Below, one piece after another: positions 34,671 through 47,924 of a stretch of 64,000 nt of DNA. A model generated the notes under the pieces. The model saw nothing but the letters and a program-made list of their open reading frames with translations. It did no database searches and had not been told where the DNA came from. The translations under genes were made by a program, and so were the position numbers. Numbering within the stretch: the stretch's first letter is position 1; each line of letters starts with the position of its first letter. This stretch comes from Echinometra lucunter (Eukaryota > Echinodermata > Echinoidea > Camarodonta > Echinometridae), in contig CM057164.1 in the NCBI GenBank assembly GCA_029962745.1, positions 27,970,543 to 28,034,542 on the forward strand, in the 5' to 3' direction.

Positions 34671-36706
34671 TTATGTGATAATAAGACCAATTTCACATTT
34701 TCTATAATTCATTAATACTTAATCAATACTTCTACATGAAGTAAATCAGGAAGTTAAATGTTTACAAACTTCACTCTTCTTCAGAAAATATTACTCATAC
34801 ATTTTCCAACTAAAGCTATGACGCATGGAGGATCATTACAGATTGACGAAATAATTGACACTAAATCTGGAAGACAGACGTTTGAGAGGACTGCTTTTAT
34901 AATACTGAGGGCTTTTTGTTGTTGTTGGTTATCTGTTTCTTTTGATGTTTTCAATAATTTTTAAAAACATTTTTTATGATCTGGATGACTGTGGTAAGTC
35001 AAACCACTTTACTTAATTAACCAATTTTCTCTTTACTTTGAATTACACTTAATTTACCACTAGTATTTTTTTATTCTGAATTGATATTTTCATTCCAGAG
35101 TTTGCTTAGATAACTTTTGTTAGTGTATTACTGTAAAAATGTAGTATAAGCGATTGATTAATGTATCCATGCGTCGTTATTACTGGTTTGATAAGCCCCT
35201 CTATTAGCGCTGACAATCAATTTTTAAAGGAATACAAACAATGAATATTTCACCCCAATTAAAGGTTACCAACAAAAACAAAATTTTACTATTTCATTTT
35301 TCGTATTTTTTCTTAAATATCTAAGATATGTAATCATTGAACATCGCACATGTATCTAAAATTTCCTAGAAAAGTATTAAATGAATATTGATCAAGTGAC
35401 GTTAGTGTGAAATCCCCAGGGGAAACTTTAAATGCATTAATGGAAATGATGCTTGATTTGAATTTTGAACAAAATCACATTATCATATAATAAAAATAGA
35501 TACTACAAAGCGATAATTCATGTATTTCAGTCTAAAATTTATAATGTCATAATACGGTTAACATTGAAACCAAAGCAGTTTTCCAGTTTGAATGATACTG
35601 GACTACACTATAATGTGTCAAAGAATGCCAATAAAGGCATTGTGTGCTCCAATGTTAGAATATTTCAACGCTTTGTGTATAGCATGAATAAATATCAAGT
35701 TTGAAAGTACTTGAAAAACCGTCAGAGAGACGTTATCCGCGCAATTTAGAGTAAAATTCCTATAGGATGATTTGGTTAGTGCGAAATTCTATGTCTTATA
35801 TGCTTCAGAAGAGGAAGTACAAAATGATCTAAATTTTGGCATAGATGCACATCTCCCTGTGATGAGGAGCCCGCAGCTCGAAACTGATTGATTTTTATGA
35901 TGTTATTGTGAAGTAAGACAAGTATTTTGATCACATCATAATTTGTTATACTACCCCAACTTCAATTCATCAAAGTTATAATTCTGTCTTAGTTCAAGGA
36001 GGAAAACAATAGCGGGAAAGTACCAACAGTATGTTTCAGTTTTGGACGTATTGTTTACTCCAACTTCAGTCTTATTGTTTTCTATAATGACTTTCAAAGG
36101 ATGCTGATTTTGGATTGTGGATTTCTGTATATAATATATGATACATGGTATCAGTTACTCATTAATCTTCAAGGTATAACTAAGAATAATTGAAAAGTGA
36201 TTATTTCTTTAGCGTTCAAGTTCGATTAAGTTATGTTTTAACTTAATTGACAAATCAAAGTGAATTTAGATGTTAGATTGATATTTGTTTGGAATAGATA
36301 TTGATTGAATATTCTTTAAAATTATTTTTCTTCTTTTCTTTCAAATTTTCTTTCTTTTCTCCTCTTCTTATGTTTTGATATGTTTGAGATAAAGTTTTGA
36401 TAATTAGATGTATTGTGTGATAAACGAGTTTGTTAGGATGGAATAGATTGTAGAATAGAATGTTGCCTGTCTTATACACTGTACTGTGAATCTTTTCCTA
36501 TTGATTACCCATTTGCTTTCAATAAATTTGGGCAAGCCACATTTTCCTAACAAAAGGGGATGTTATGTGATAATAAGACCAATTTCACATTTTCTATAAT
36601 TTATCAATACTTCTACAGGAAGTAAAACAGGAAAAATGTTTACAAACTTCACTCTTCTTCAGAAAATATTGCTCATACATCTTCCAACTAAAGCTATGAC
36701 GCACTG
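34671..36706. repeat. Direct repeats flanking 1.7 kb (34671-34827 and 36563-36706)
   Basis: Two 145-157-base copies begin TTATGTGATAATAAGACCAA and run to GCTATGACGCA. The sequence beyond each differs. The arrangement recalls an LTR pair or element tandem, but no coding sequence of a retroelement is seen between them, and the homology stops too early for confident LTRs. Confidence 0.55.
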
Positions 36707-38035
36707 GTCAATATGGTCTTCTTATTCACTACATCACCCCTTCCAGATAAATGACCCACCCCAGATACTGAGTAAGAGTTATGACGTACACAAGGCCTTT
36801 GGTCAAGAAGTAGAGGGTTTACCCATTATAAAGGGGGTTCACTTCAGGACTCCAATCAGAGAACCGGAATACGTCAGAATACTTTAGACTACATTCAAAA
36901 CATCATCAGAGTACAGTCACCATCATATTTACTCTAGACTTCTGTCCATATTTTTGATCTTCAACTGAATAAATGTTAACCTCATACTTTAAATGACGTT
37001 GAGCCTTCGTGCATTATGTGTTCTCTATGCTGGAAGAACGAAACAGTTAAATTCCGATCCGAAAACACGACAATATGCTTCATTCAAAACTTCTACCAAG
37101 AGTCCTCGCAATACTGTCTAGGAAGTATAATAAAATTTGACCGGAAAACCATCATTCCCAGGGAATTTATTGAATTTCATTTCTTTTAAAAAACTTAAAC
37201 ATTCAATTATAGTTAATCCGCCTTCACAAATATCTTGATTTTGTTTACTTGATTTAGAAATTCCTGTAAGGGAAAGGGAATTCGATTATCACATGCTTCA
37301 CTTAATAAATACATGTACAATTTTTGATAATATGATTTGATAGCCTTCAATATTTCCTTTCTGTCCTTTATAGTTTGTTCATCTTGATCATATAATTCTC
37401 TTATCACATTTTTCCTTTTATTAGACTTTAATAACTGGTCAAAATATTGTAGTTTTCTATTCCTCTTCCTCAAAGCACTCGGCCCTTGATCGAATTCTTA
37501 AACCTTGCCTAGTATAATCATACAATTTTATTCAAACTGGATTCCACCCCTCAATTTCGTCAACTTTGTTCCTAGACGGTTGAGCCAAAAGCTGATTTCC
37601 TCCTTCTAATTTTTTTATTTCTAGTTGTCTATGATTTTCCCTTTTCTTGGTATAACTAACAATAAACTCGCTCATTTTCATTTCAAAAAAATCCCACAGT
37701 ACTAGTTATCCAGTATTTTGAATATCCACTCTTCTTTTAATTCTTACCTTATCTTTAAAGGTGCTAGAAAATCTTGACCTGTACACAAACTAACTATTTT
37801 TCCAGTATGATTTCCCAAATTAGAGCTTTTCTATAAAATTCCGTAATTGCAACAAAACACCAGAGTAATCTGATGTGATATCACAGTTTTTGGACATAAT
37901 TTTGTAAAGCGGACGAGCCAAACCAATAGTCTAAACGGCTTTGAGCAATCGACCACTTTTGTCAAAAGGGAATTGTTTCTTATCTGGATATCTTTTTCTC
38001 CATAAATAAAATCTATCGATAAAGTCTTTAAACTT

Positions 38036-38535
38036 NNNNNNNNNNNNNNNNNNNNNNNNNNNNNNNNNNNNNNNNNNNNNNNNNNNNNNNNNNNNNNNNN
38101 NNNNNNNNNNNNNNNNNNNNNNNNNNNNNNNNNNNNNNNNNNNNNNNNNNNNNNNNNNNNNNNNNNNNNNNNNNNNNNNNNNNNNNNNNNNNNNNNNNNN
38201 NNNNNNNNNNNNNNNNNNNNNNNNNNNNNNNNNNNNNNNNNNNNNNNNNNNNNNNNNNNNNNNNNNNNNNNNNNNNNNNNNNNNNNNNNNNNNNNNNNNN
38301 NNNNNNNNNNNNNNNNNNNNNNNNNNNNNNNNNNNNNNNNNNNNNNNNNNNNNNNNNNNNNNNNNNNNNNNNNNNNNNNNNNNNNNNNNNNNNNNNNNNN
38401 NNNNNNNNNNNNNNNNNNNNNNNNNNNNNNNNNNNNNNNNNNNNNNNNNNNNNNNNNNNNNNNNNNNNNNNNNNNNNNNNNNNNNNNNNNNNNNNNNNNN
38501 NNNNNNNNNNNNNNNNNNNNNNNNNNNNNNNNNNN
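38036..38535. other. Assembly gap (500 N)
   Basis: Exactly 500 unknown bases, probably a placeholder length. Translations across it are meaningless. It separates the L1/Tx1-like endonuclease from a gypsy-like protease fragment. Confidence 1.
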
Positions 38536-39500
38536 AAGCACGGTCGAGATCAACTATTCCTAGCACAGCCCATGTATTCTTCTTCAATCGACACCTAAGA
38601 CCAGCGGGGTACAAGTTGAAGGCCATTCCTCCTTCGTTTGCCATGACCTCTGCCAACGGACAGGCTATCCCATACTTGGGTTATTTTGACACTAATGCGG
38701 TAGTCCTTGGACATTGCATATCTTCAGAAATAGTGTTAGTGCTAGGAGAAAGAGAGCTTGAGCAAAGAGGACAGAGCCTCGTAGGAGTACTAGGCATGAA
38801 TGTTCTTCAGGACTGCGGGCAAGATTTGGTGAAGGGCAAATATCAGCATTTCCTAATGAGGACACCATGGCCAATTTCTAATCCGGTTTCTGACCTAACA
38901 TCTTACCCACCAAGATCTGTTCAAAGCGGGAAAGGTCGCCAAAGACCGAAAGGGATTAGGTCTTGCATCTCGGAGCCCCAGTCCCAAATGCGAATGGCCA
39001 AAGGCATTGCACCAAGAAATGCCAAGACTGCAGGAGAGACTCATAAATCACCTCAGGTCAGGAATGGTACCAAAAAGCACTTTGGAGTCGGCCCAGCCCA
39101 TGTCCAACAACATCTATTCAGGGGAAGGTCGAAGGGAGCTGACTACTGGGAGAAAGAAGGCGAACCAAAGGTCTCAACACCTGCCGGTGGTGCTCTACGA
39201 TGCGAACAACGTCCAGTTCCGACATTATCTCCAAGGAGTCTTCTAAGATCCTGCTAACCCTAGGAATTGCCCAGTACCCCCAGGAGATGGAGCTGATGAT
39301 GAAGGTGATGGCACACATGAGTGTGGAGTCGATTTCTCACATGTCTCTGGTCCTTTTCTCATAGGTGAAGAAGGTGAACTGGGAAATATTACAGTGGTGA
39401 CTGAGGCTGCCGGTTTAAGACTATTGTCGCCTAAGGAGAGAAAATTGGTGAAAGCGAAGAGGTACCTCGAACTTGGTAGGCTAAACGAATAGGTCTGGCA
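38536..39500 (+). mobile_element. Gypsy-type LTR retrotransposon protease fragment
   Basis: The open frame from the gap edge to 39257 contains a retropepsin-like layout: 'RSTIP' then a 'FNRHL' helix, 'MTSANGQAIPYLGYFD' (about 38645-38695) and 'VLGMNVLQDCG' (38798-38822). The catalytic Asp motif would lie just inside the gap. The following part is basic and unrecognised, and the frame is lost after 39257. No reverse transcriptase or LTR is seen. Confidence 0.6.
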
Positions 39501-39509
39501 TTGCTTTTA

Positions 39510-41570
39510 TGTTACAGTGCCGCCGTAGTGACCGGATGATCATATAGGCAAGTTGGCGTCTGTATTCCTTTTACCGTCTACGCACTGTCATTTTTGAGTG
39601 ACGTCTTTCATCGAGTACTTTGAATATAATTTATATAATAAACTTTTGCATCTTTGTTTTTTAGAGGGTAAGCGAAGTGCTTAAAAAAAACCCGAAAACA
39701 AAACAAACTATATAATGCTTGTAAGGGAAAGGGAGTATATTTCCCAGTTGATCCTTTGTGTAATATTTTGATGCATGGTGGATGTTAATAAGCGCTGTGA
39801 ACTCTTTAAAGATTTTTTGTTCATCTATTACATAAGTGTGATAGAGTGATTTTATTTTGTATTTTGCAATTCACATCGTGCACCAATAATGTTTTCGCAT
39901 TACCTAGATATCAATAAAAAGAAAAAGAAGAAGAAGTCATATAATTTGACAAAATCTTTGTACAGATTACAACCTAAACAAAATCAAAGGAATTATATTT
40001 CCTACACTATCATGAGACAAAATCCATCAAGTGGAAGCTGCTTAAAGTGATTAATACATGCAGCAATATGAAAATAAGAAGATATTTTGTATATACTATT
40101 CAAGCGCATTTATTTTTCATGTTATCATATATAAATATCAAACCAACAAACAGAAATTACAACATAATAAAAATGATATACAAAAATTGAAACAAGTTGG
40201 CAATAGATACATATACAAAACCTATAGCATGATTATACAGGAAATAGAAAACATGAGAAATGAGGAACTAAAATAAAGCAAAGCTTGTAAAACATTAGTT
40301 CCTCGGTGATCAAATACAATTAGCAAGTTATAAAGTCCGAATGAATATTTATTGTTACTTTAAAAATTATAATGCTTATCATGAAATTTCCAAAGCTATG
40401 AATATTTTTGTCTGCAAGATAAACATCGTTTTTCAATTGATGTAATGGTTTGTTGCTACACGGATTGTTTTATATACAGACACGGTTTATTACAAAAAAG
40501 AAGAAACAAAAGAGGTGGATAAAGTATGTAATCATTATCTTGCATAATACCTATAGATAGATCTTGATATGGTTTGCTTGATGATTAGTTACTTTATAGG
40601 CAATTTGAGCTCTATAGAGACATACGTGTATCTTTCAAGTATAAGTTAAATTATTCAAGTGTGTGTATTGATTGTATGATCAGTTTACTGGAAGCTGTTA
40701 ATTATTTGTACCACTTTGCATAAATACAAGGAGATGCATTTGTCTATTTATATTGTTACTTTGATAATCGAATACTCCCAATGCCGTTTCTAGTGCTATG
40801 ATTATATCTACAAGAGGTGTTTTTCATCTTTAAAGAAGGCCAGCCTTTATAGACTATGCTTTATGTTACTATAAGGTCCCCTCTTAGCCATTCTTAAAAA
40901 AAAAAAAAAAAAAAAAGAATGAAAAAATGAAAAATAGCAGAAATGGTAACTTTTGTGTATACTGCCTTTCAGGAGGAGGGATTAATTATGTGAGTAGCAG
41001 AGTTACATGTCGATATAAATCATATTTTCTAACTATATTGTTCATATGTTATAACAGCTTAGTGTATAGTATTGGTAGTATTCACTGTTGTGAAGTGTTT
41101 GTCGTTTAGTTACGAGTCATCAAGGGACGATGACTTAAAAAGCGGGGAAGGATGTAAGAAGGTCGTTGGTGGCGAACTGCTGGTCCCGTGACCTTCACCC
41201 CCTTCTCCTTTCCTCAGGTAAGGCTGACATATATTTGATTTGCTTGTAAAGTTTACTATTTGTTGAATTTGCAGTTATATTCTGTTATTAGCTTTGTATT
41301 AGAAGAACATCCAAAGTATAGGGAAAATGAATGTGTTTAGGTAATGAAATATTTCTTATGAGAAGGTATAATTTTAAAGTGATTTATAAATGCATGTTAT
41401 GTAATGTCGAGAGGGTGTGGTAGAGTACACGTAAACGGTTTAGTGTGTATTGACCGGCGTAGGGTGAATGCATAGGGCACGGTCTGTTGGGCTTTGTCGG
41501 GTGATACGTCATTATGCTTTTACTACGAGCTTTCGGCAGTCATGGCTTCTTCAGGTACTGTACGGACAAA
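39510..41570. other. Intergenic, nothing recognised
   Basis: AT-rich sequence with a poly-A run at 40896-40917 and a short (TA)n run at 41581-41606 just beyond. No tail exon like those of genes A or C was found here, which matters for gene D. Confidence 0.6.
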
Positions 41571-41609
41571 TAGAAACAGAATTATATATATATATATATA
41601 TATATACTA

Positions 41610-41775
41610 AAAGAAATTAAAATGGGAGAATAATAATTGCGTACCTCCCTCAATGCTCCCCAGAGCTGTCATCCATTTTGAATCAAGGGTTGAAAAAATG
41701 CCTCCGGCGGGAATCGAACCCGGGTCACTGGTCAGTGTTTATCATTTACAGGGAGTTGCCAAAGTTGTTTGCATA
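41610..41775 (-). repeat. Second copy of the palindrome-bearing repeat
   Basis: It matches 10380-10540 in the opposite orientation (GCCTCCGGCGGGAATCGAACCCGGGTCAC). It lies next to the (TA)n run and close to where homology between the gene D and gene C units ends (about 42030). Confidence 0.65.
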
Positions 41776-43569
41776 TGGGGAATTATATTCATATATTTAC
41801 GGTGCTTGTTCTAGCTTTCTGTATGCCGGTGCAATTATTATTGTATTTTTTCTCTGTCCTGAATAATTATTGTCCTTTTGCTGTCTCTCTCTTATGTATA
41901 CTTGTGTCTTTTTGGTTGGTGCTTTTGCTGTGGCTCGGCATGCATGCTTTTTTTCCTCCCTTACTTGCCGCGTTCCGGGTGCTTCGTAGGGTTGTGTGGG
42001 CTTTGGGTGTGTGTAAAATGATGTAAATGATATATCTCAAACGAAGCCTTTCTTTTAGTGTTCCTCTACATGATTCACTTTAAAATGTGAATGAATGGAT
42101 GTCAGAACTTACAAGAAGATGAGAGTGACAAGAAACAAAACTCCGAGTATCACTGCAACGTCGATAACGATTCGTAACCAAACTGAGGAGAGAATTGGAA
42201 AATGCATTTATCTGTTTATCATGTTTATGTTCTAGTATGACAAGAATGTGTTTGCTCTTCCTGAATATATTTATTTGGAAAGACGATCGACTAGCAACTC
42301 CTCTCCCACCCCCCCCCCCCTCCCCAACAAAAAAAAATCTCTTTTATTCTTAAAAACTTTAGAGATAACTTTTTAAGACAAGCGAACCTAACTTTGTTAT
42401 TAATTTGTTAATTTTTCATCAGTCCTTAAATTCTGCCCGTTTGATGAGAAAAGAATAAGGAATGCTCTTTCTTGATAAATTTCATCCGAAAATGACATGA
42501 TTAATTATCTACCTGGTTGGTACCGACGAATGTCTTTCTACTTACAATGATCTTGATTGTTCCTTGCAGTCGTTTCTGAAAATGATGATAAACGGTTAAA
42601 TGTTACATAGTGCATGATCATGATGATAACTGCACGATGCACTTCACAACTGAATAAAACAGGTAAAAAAGAACTCTGAATCAACATTGTGCAGAAATTT
42701 CAAGTCTGATAGAAATGAATAGAAGTTGCTACAGATATGTTCGCTATAATGTTTGGTCATCATTTTTCCATTCTTCATTAAAATGGCCTTGGAAGTGCTC
42801 GCCGACAAAATGCCTTCAGATCATCGTGAAAAAAAGTGTTGGGCGCAGCAGTTTCCTCCTTGATTATTGAGCTTCTGCCCAGAGGGATAAATGTGTTCTG
42901 AAATATTAAGCATTAACGTATATTTGGGGCACTTTTTATTCACTTATCAACAATCATCATAGTCCTTAGAATGATAATCATGATAATGAGTTCAACCATA
43001 TTTTCTAGATGGGCAGTTTCGATACCCCCACAATACCAAAAGTACCAAGAATTGGCATGAATCTCTAGATTACAGTGTAGTGAAAGATAAGGGGGTGATG
43101 ATTTCCATGAGTTTAGCCCTAGGCCAAAGTATTCAAAGGAAATATTGCCATACCATTCTCAGTGGTAAAAGTACTCGAATGAATATCAACAGTAGAGTTT
43201 GGAGGCATGGTGGTTTGTATGTTAGGTCTGTATGTAGATCCACTTTGTCTACAGTTTAGCGAGCAGTTTAACGTTGTCTGTCCGTTGACAAAATGCAAGC
43301 TGATTTTCCATGATGAGCACGAACTTTGTCTTTCCTTCGTGTTGTAAACTAGCAATATAAAATCAAGATAGTGGAGAAACAGGATGATCCTACACAGAGC
43401 TTTATAAATGTACATAAAACATACCCCTATACATAGGCACATACTTTTCCATAATATTTTCATTCTGTTTTCATCACAACAATTACAATTATTCTTTACA
43501 ATAAAATTCTTTCCCATCAAACTGAACGGTTAAACGGTTAATGGATAAATGCTTGTTTATTTTACCTGG

Positions 43570-43773
43570 TAAGCATTTTACCTGTAAGCATGTTAATGCT
43601 TGTTAGTATAAGCAACCAGTAGACCTAGGCCGGGATATAATCCCCTCCGAAGGACTTGGTGATGAAGACTGATACCTTACCAAAGTGCATTAACGCATCA
43701 ACTTGGTTTCGAACCCGGGTACTCCCGGTTACGATACCACTACTCTACCACTGAGCCACAACGCCTCCTCATG
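43570..43773 (-). mobile_element. tRNA-derived SINE in gene D intron 2
   Basis: On the minus strand an A-box (TGGCTCAGTGGTAGAG) and a B-box (GGGTTCGAAACC) precede a body with CCTTCGGAGGGGA. The same insertion is present in gene C intron 2 (58935-59130). Confidence 0.8.
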
Positions 43774-44424
43774 ATAGGAAATACAATTCTTTCCAAATAA
43801 ACTCCATCGAAGAATACCCCCTCCCTCCACAAACACAAGCTCACAGGCACAAACACGTACACGTATACTTATATCATCTACTGACCGCCATGGCTATATG
43901 AGCGACCAGCAGAGTCGGACATTGGCACTTCTCAAGATGTTATCATCAATAACCTTTCACAGTATTGCCATGATATGACCAAACTCACTTCGTTCTGACT
44001 ACACAGACCAGACAATTATCAAATGATTCGAACATAGTCAACATGAAAGCTTGGCACAATCCACTTACCTGAGTAGTATTTGCATGCTCCACATATTTGG
44101 CAAGGATTGGTGTAACACCTGACGCTACAGTGAGCGTCATTCACCTTTGAGACGCTTGGCAGACGGTCGCTACAATAGCAGATGTGAACAGTGATGACCG
44201 CCAAAGTTTTGCTCATTCCCGTGCAACGATCCACACATTCGTCAATATTAGTCACATTTTCGTCATTTGTAAGCACATCTTGCCAGACCTGACCTGGGGG
44301 AAAGCAACCTACATAGCCTGGACCTTATGAAGAAGTTACATAAACATAATAAACAAAATACGAATAGTGAATCATTCAGAGATTGCAGTTCTCTTTACAA
44401 TACATAATAAATTGCATAGATAAT

Positions 44425-44590
44425 AATAATAATGATAATGAATTATCATTATTATTATTACTATGATTATTATTATTATTATCATTATTATTATTATCAT
44501 TATTATTATTGTTGTTGCTGCTGATGTTGTTATTATTATTATTATTATCATTATTATCATTGTAATTATTATCATTATTATTGTTGATAT
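44425..44590. repeat. (ATT)n microsatellite in gene D intron 1
   Basis: An imperfect ATT/ATC triplet run. The gene C counterpart is at 59759-59925. Confidence 0.9.
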
Positions 44591-44671
44591 GTTTTGTTTA
44601 CCAAGGGTGGCTATGTACTGTTCTCCCAGAAGGCCCTGCAAGCATCTTATTACACCGGGGGGGGGGGGGGG

Positions 44672-44832
44672 GGGGTTATAAAGCAGTTCGTAAGTAACGC
44701 ACGACTTAACGCTCGGCTGGTCATATCTTCTTGTGCTACATGTAAATGACGAGAATATGATTAGCACCCAAGAACATGTTCCAGTCGTGCGTAAAGTCGT
44801 GCGTAACTTACGAACAGCTTTATGAAACACCC
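44672..44832. mobile_element. MITE with inverted ends in gene D intron 1
   Basis: The left arm has AAGCAGTTCGTAAGTAACGC and the right arm its inverse, GCGTAACTTACGAACAGCTT. A G-run precedes it. The gene C copy is at 60005-60166. Confidence 0.75.
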
Positions 44833-45099
44833 GAAGATAAAGATCAAGGTTTATAAGGACAATTCTTTCTACCTCATTTATCTTTTGAAGCCTATATTTC
44901 ATTATTATGATATCATTTCCATCACAATCATCACGTCATCATCATCGGTTGTAAGTTTTCTGAAACTTAGACCATCTAAGTGGATAAACAATACTTGGTT
45001 TTAATGGAGTCTTAATGACTATTTTGATTAAATCAAATGATTAGACATTTTTCTGATTAAAGTGTACTAAATGTACCAAGCAGAACTCTAAGATCTTCT

Positions 45100-45510
45100 C
45101 AAAAGTCTCTACTCACAACCACACAAATAAACACAAAATTCTATGGGTCGCGTGGTTTCTAAGTTGCATCAGCTGAGCTTTGAAATAGGCTACCAGAAAA
45201 TATTTTAAAATGTGAAAGCTTTAAAACACACCTCAAGACAAATCGCATAGGACCAATTTCCAATGTTAACTGGCAACTTCAGGAAGTATGTTAAGCATCT
45301 CTAATCACACTCTTCTCTATATTTCTCCTCTTTTCTCTCTATTGCAGCGCATAGAGACATATTTGTGATATGCACTATAAAATAAGGTATATTATTATCA
45401 TTATTATTATTACTATTATTATTACTACTATTATTATTATTATTAATTATTATTATTATTATTATTATTATTATCATCATCATCATCATCATCATCATCA
45501 TTATTAACTG
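45100..45510 (+). mobile_element. LINE 3' end fragment in gene D intron 1
   Basis: Degraded text resembling a CR1/L2 C-terminus ('ESFKTHLKTN' in mixed frames) is followed by GCGCATAGAGACATATTTGT and a long ATT/ATC run (45388-45505). The same insertion is in gene C intron 1. Confidence 0.55.
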
Positions 45511-46955
45511 CAAAGAGCCAGCAATCAAACGATCATTCACTGTCACAAGTAGAAAAATGTCTATTCTTTCAATGGAGCATGTTATTGACGTATATGTTTT
45601 TTCACCGTTAAATTCCCTTCAAAAATGTTTTCAGTCAAGAAGTAATCTTGACACAGTCATCCACTGAGCTGGATTTACTGCTGACCATACTTGAAACTCA
45701 TGCTCCAAATGTTTTCATTATGTTCATTATTCATTTCTTTATGCCTAAAACATTTTAAAGCAATTCCATACAAATTAATTTCGTTATGTTATAATCTGGA
45801 AAAAATGCATTAAGATTTCTGAATGTACGTACTGCTTATCCCAACAAAAAAAAGCAAACTTACCTAAGACAATTGAGACCTGGCTTAAAGAGTATTCAAT
45901 CTTAAATGATTAACTGTAAATTTACTTTAAGAGAAAAAATGAAGAGAAAGGGATTTGGATTTGAATTTGTATTTACACTGTTTACACGGTTGCGTTTATC
46001 TTGCCTTTTCATCACTAGTCTAAAAAATCCCTTTGGTGTCGTTGTCACGTAGCAATTATTGTATAGAAATAGTTGATATGGTTACATCCAGGGGAGATAG
46101 GGTATATATCTCCCACTTTTTCGAGAGGGGGAGGGGAGGTATGTTCAAATACTCCCCCACACACACTTTCTAAGGAAGAATTGATATTTTAATTAATCAA
46201 TTAGTAACATTTTTGAAAATTTGTTATAAACGACCATCATACTTTCGAATTTCTATTTGAAAATTGGATTAAAAAAAAGAAAAGTGGTTCTTTTGGACCG
46301 CTCGCTTCGCTCGCTCGCAAAATAAGAATTAAAATGTGTGTAAGGGGGTCTGTGCGGGTGGGTGAGGGTGTGTATTTATACTTCAGTGTGAGTTCGACAG
46401 AAAAAAAAATCGGCAAAAAGTCGATCATTCCTCCCCCCCCCCCCTCCTCAAAGTGGATTTACGCCGGTGTATGGTTCTGTCATCTTATAAGGACGATAGA
46501 ACTACAATATAATTTGCTCACCAAGTTCGACATCCGCTCCAAATGAATCCCTTAGAAGGAGTATCGTCATCACGAACAATCCCCAAGCAATCATGGTCAC
46601 AGAAAGTTATTTCTTGACGTTCAATGAAAAGAAAGGTCAGTTGTAGAACTATCAAGCTTAATGGGAAATGGGACCTACGTTTACACGTATAGCTTCTGTC
46701 ACTGTCTCATGCCTGAATCAAATACAATACTTCAATTGGAGTCACAATTCGCTTCCTACTGATTTGCAGTGGTTTATTTCCTTGATCGTATGCAGAAATT
46801 CAATATGAACTCTTCCATATCGTAATATTTAAAAGTAGAAACAAGTATTATAGATTAAGAGTTGCTTTCTAGATCATCCCAGATGATAACTGTCAGAGAC
46901 ATTTTAACAGTTTCTGAATAACAAGGAAGAAAACTATATAAGTTTTATGTCAATC

Positions 46956-46969
46956 AATGAAACTGAAAC
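46956..46969 (-). promoter_or_regulatory. ISRE/IRF-like element upstream of gene D
   Basis: AATGAAACTGAAAC on the plus strand, about 365 bases upstream of the gene D start codon. It is conserved in sequence and setting with genes A and C. Confidence 0.45.
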
Positions 46970-47924
46970 ATCGGTCTCGACATAAAAAGAAGGAGATTAA
47001 AAGGCCGCTGAGATTTCACACGCGTATCCACTGACAGTACATGGTGGGTGATGTAGCCAGTTTGTACGTAGGTGGATTGTCAGACTTACATTTCCCTGAT
47101 CAGACATCCTATCTCTGAATGTAGGGCCCGTTGCAAACTGGCAGTCATTTCACTTGCGTTAGTACCTGCGCTAAATTGCCTAATGGAGACAATCTATTCA
47201 TTCCCTAAACTCAAAACGCTTTAACAGGTAAAAAAGTATGGAAGTATGATGAAATAATTTCATTTCATTAACATAAATTGTTACTTATTAAGTTGGACTA
47301 AATTTATTTACATCCATTTGTGAAATGATTTTGGCAATGATCTATTCCTAATAGATAGATATTTGCACTCCCAGATTTTACTGAAACTCATAAAGCATGC
47401 GTATGCTTGTAAGAAACCACGGGACCTACGGCTTCAAGTCCTCGCCGCCGGTAATGACGAATTATTCTAAAAGGGGACTATATTTAGGTTAACGATACAG
47501 TTTTGAACCAAGAATCTCCTGTTAACGAGGCCATTGTTTTGCCGAATAATCATGGACGTAGCTTGGGTTGGAGTAAGAGGAGCCCGTAGTAATTTCATGA
47601 ACAACAAAGATAATATTTTCATATTGTCACAATCAGCTGATGAGTGGATTATTCTGAAGTAGGGAAAACAATTATTTCAATTTTACGAGCAACATTGTAT
47701 ATGGCAACTGATTTCATAATTCGAAGGATGTAATGAATACATTACATTTTAATTGCTTTTGATAAACTTTAAGAGCAGACTGGATGAGAGAATCATGCGA
47801 GGGCTGGAAGATGGGGGTCGGCGGATTTCTATTTTGAAATTTTTGTATATACAGGGTAAAACTTGCAAAAAAAGGTATAAGAATTTTATGATCAAAATTC
47901 TATTAATATAGGTTTTCCCGATCA

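Larger units (their letters stand above)
31900..38035 (-). mobile_element. L1/Tx1-like LINE, interrupted by nested insertions and cut by the gap
   Basis: On the minus strand, from the gap edge downward, broken frames give the end of an AP-type endonuclease ('YPDKKQF' then 'LLKAV' and a DYSGV-like end, about 37830-38030), a linker (37213-37473), reverse transcriptase segments ('PGNDGF' about 37150; 'RPITLLKVDYKI' about 34540-34600; 'DFEKAVDSVSRDFLFKVLKLF' then 'RRGVRQWDPLSPYLF' about 33980-34210), then 'KILGVYFS' (about 33030-33060) and a C-terminal part with a Cys cluster (32050-32180). Three insertions split it: 33064-33655, about 34241-34500 and about 34640-37000. It is inactive. The upstream end lies in the gap. 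Confidence 0.7.
42113..46594 (-). pseudogene. Gene D: decayed WSC-receptor copy without tail exon
   Basis: Minus-strand exons: 46594-46522 (signal peptide, MIAWGLFVMTILLLRDS), 44323-44069 (WSC domain, ten cysteines), 43348-43154, 42575-42513 (stalk) and 42182-42113 (transmembrane). All splice sites and phases match gene C. The stalk exon has an in-frame TAG where gene C has GAG, and two stalk cysteines have changed (to Arg and Tyr). The expected tail exon is absent: homology to the gene C unit stops at about 42030. As it stands it could make only a secreted protein ending in the stalk. Skipping the 63-base symmetric exon would restore the frame into the membrane segment, but there is still no tail. 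Most likely a pseudogene; a soluble form is possible. Confidence 0.75.

Noticed and set aside
34671..36706. LTR retrotransposon bounded by two LTRs
   Set aside because: The direct repeats are only about 150 bases, diverge abruptly, and there is no Gag or Pol sequence between them.
37831..38656. Long frames across the gap
   Set aside because: They consist mostly of unknown bases and are artefacts of the N run.
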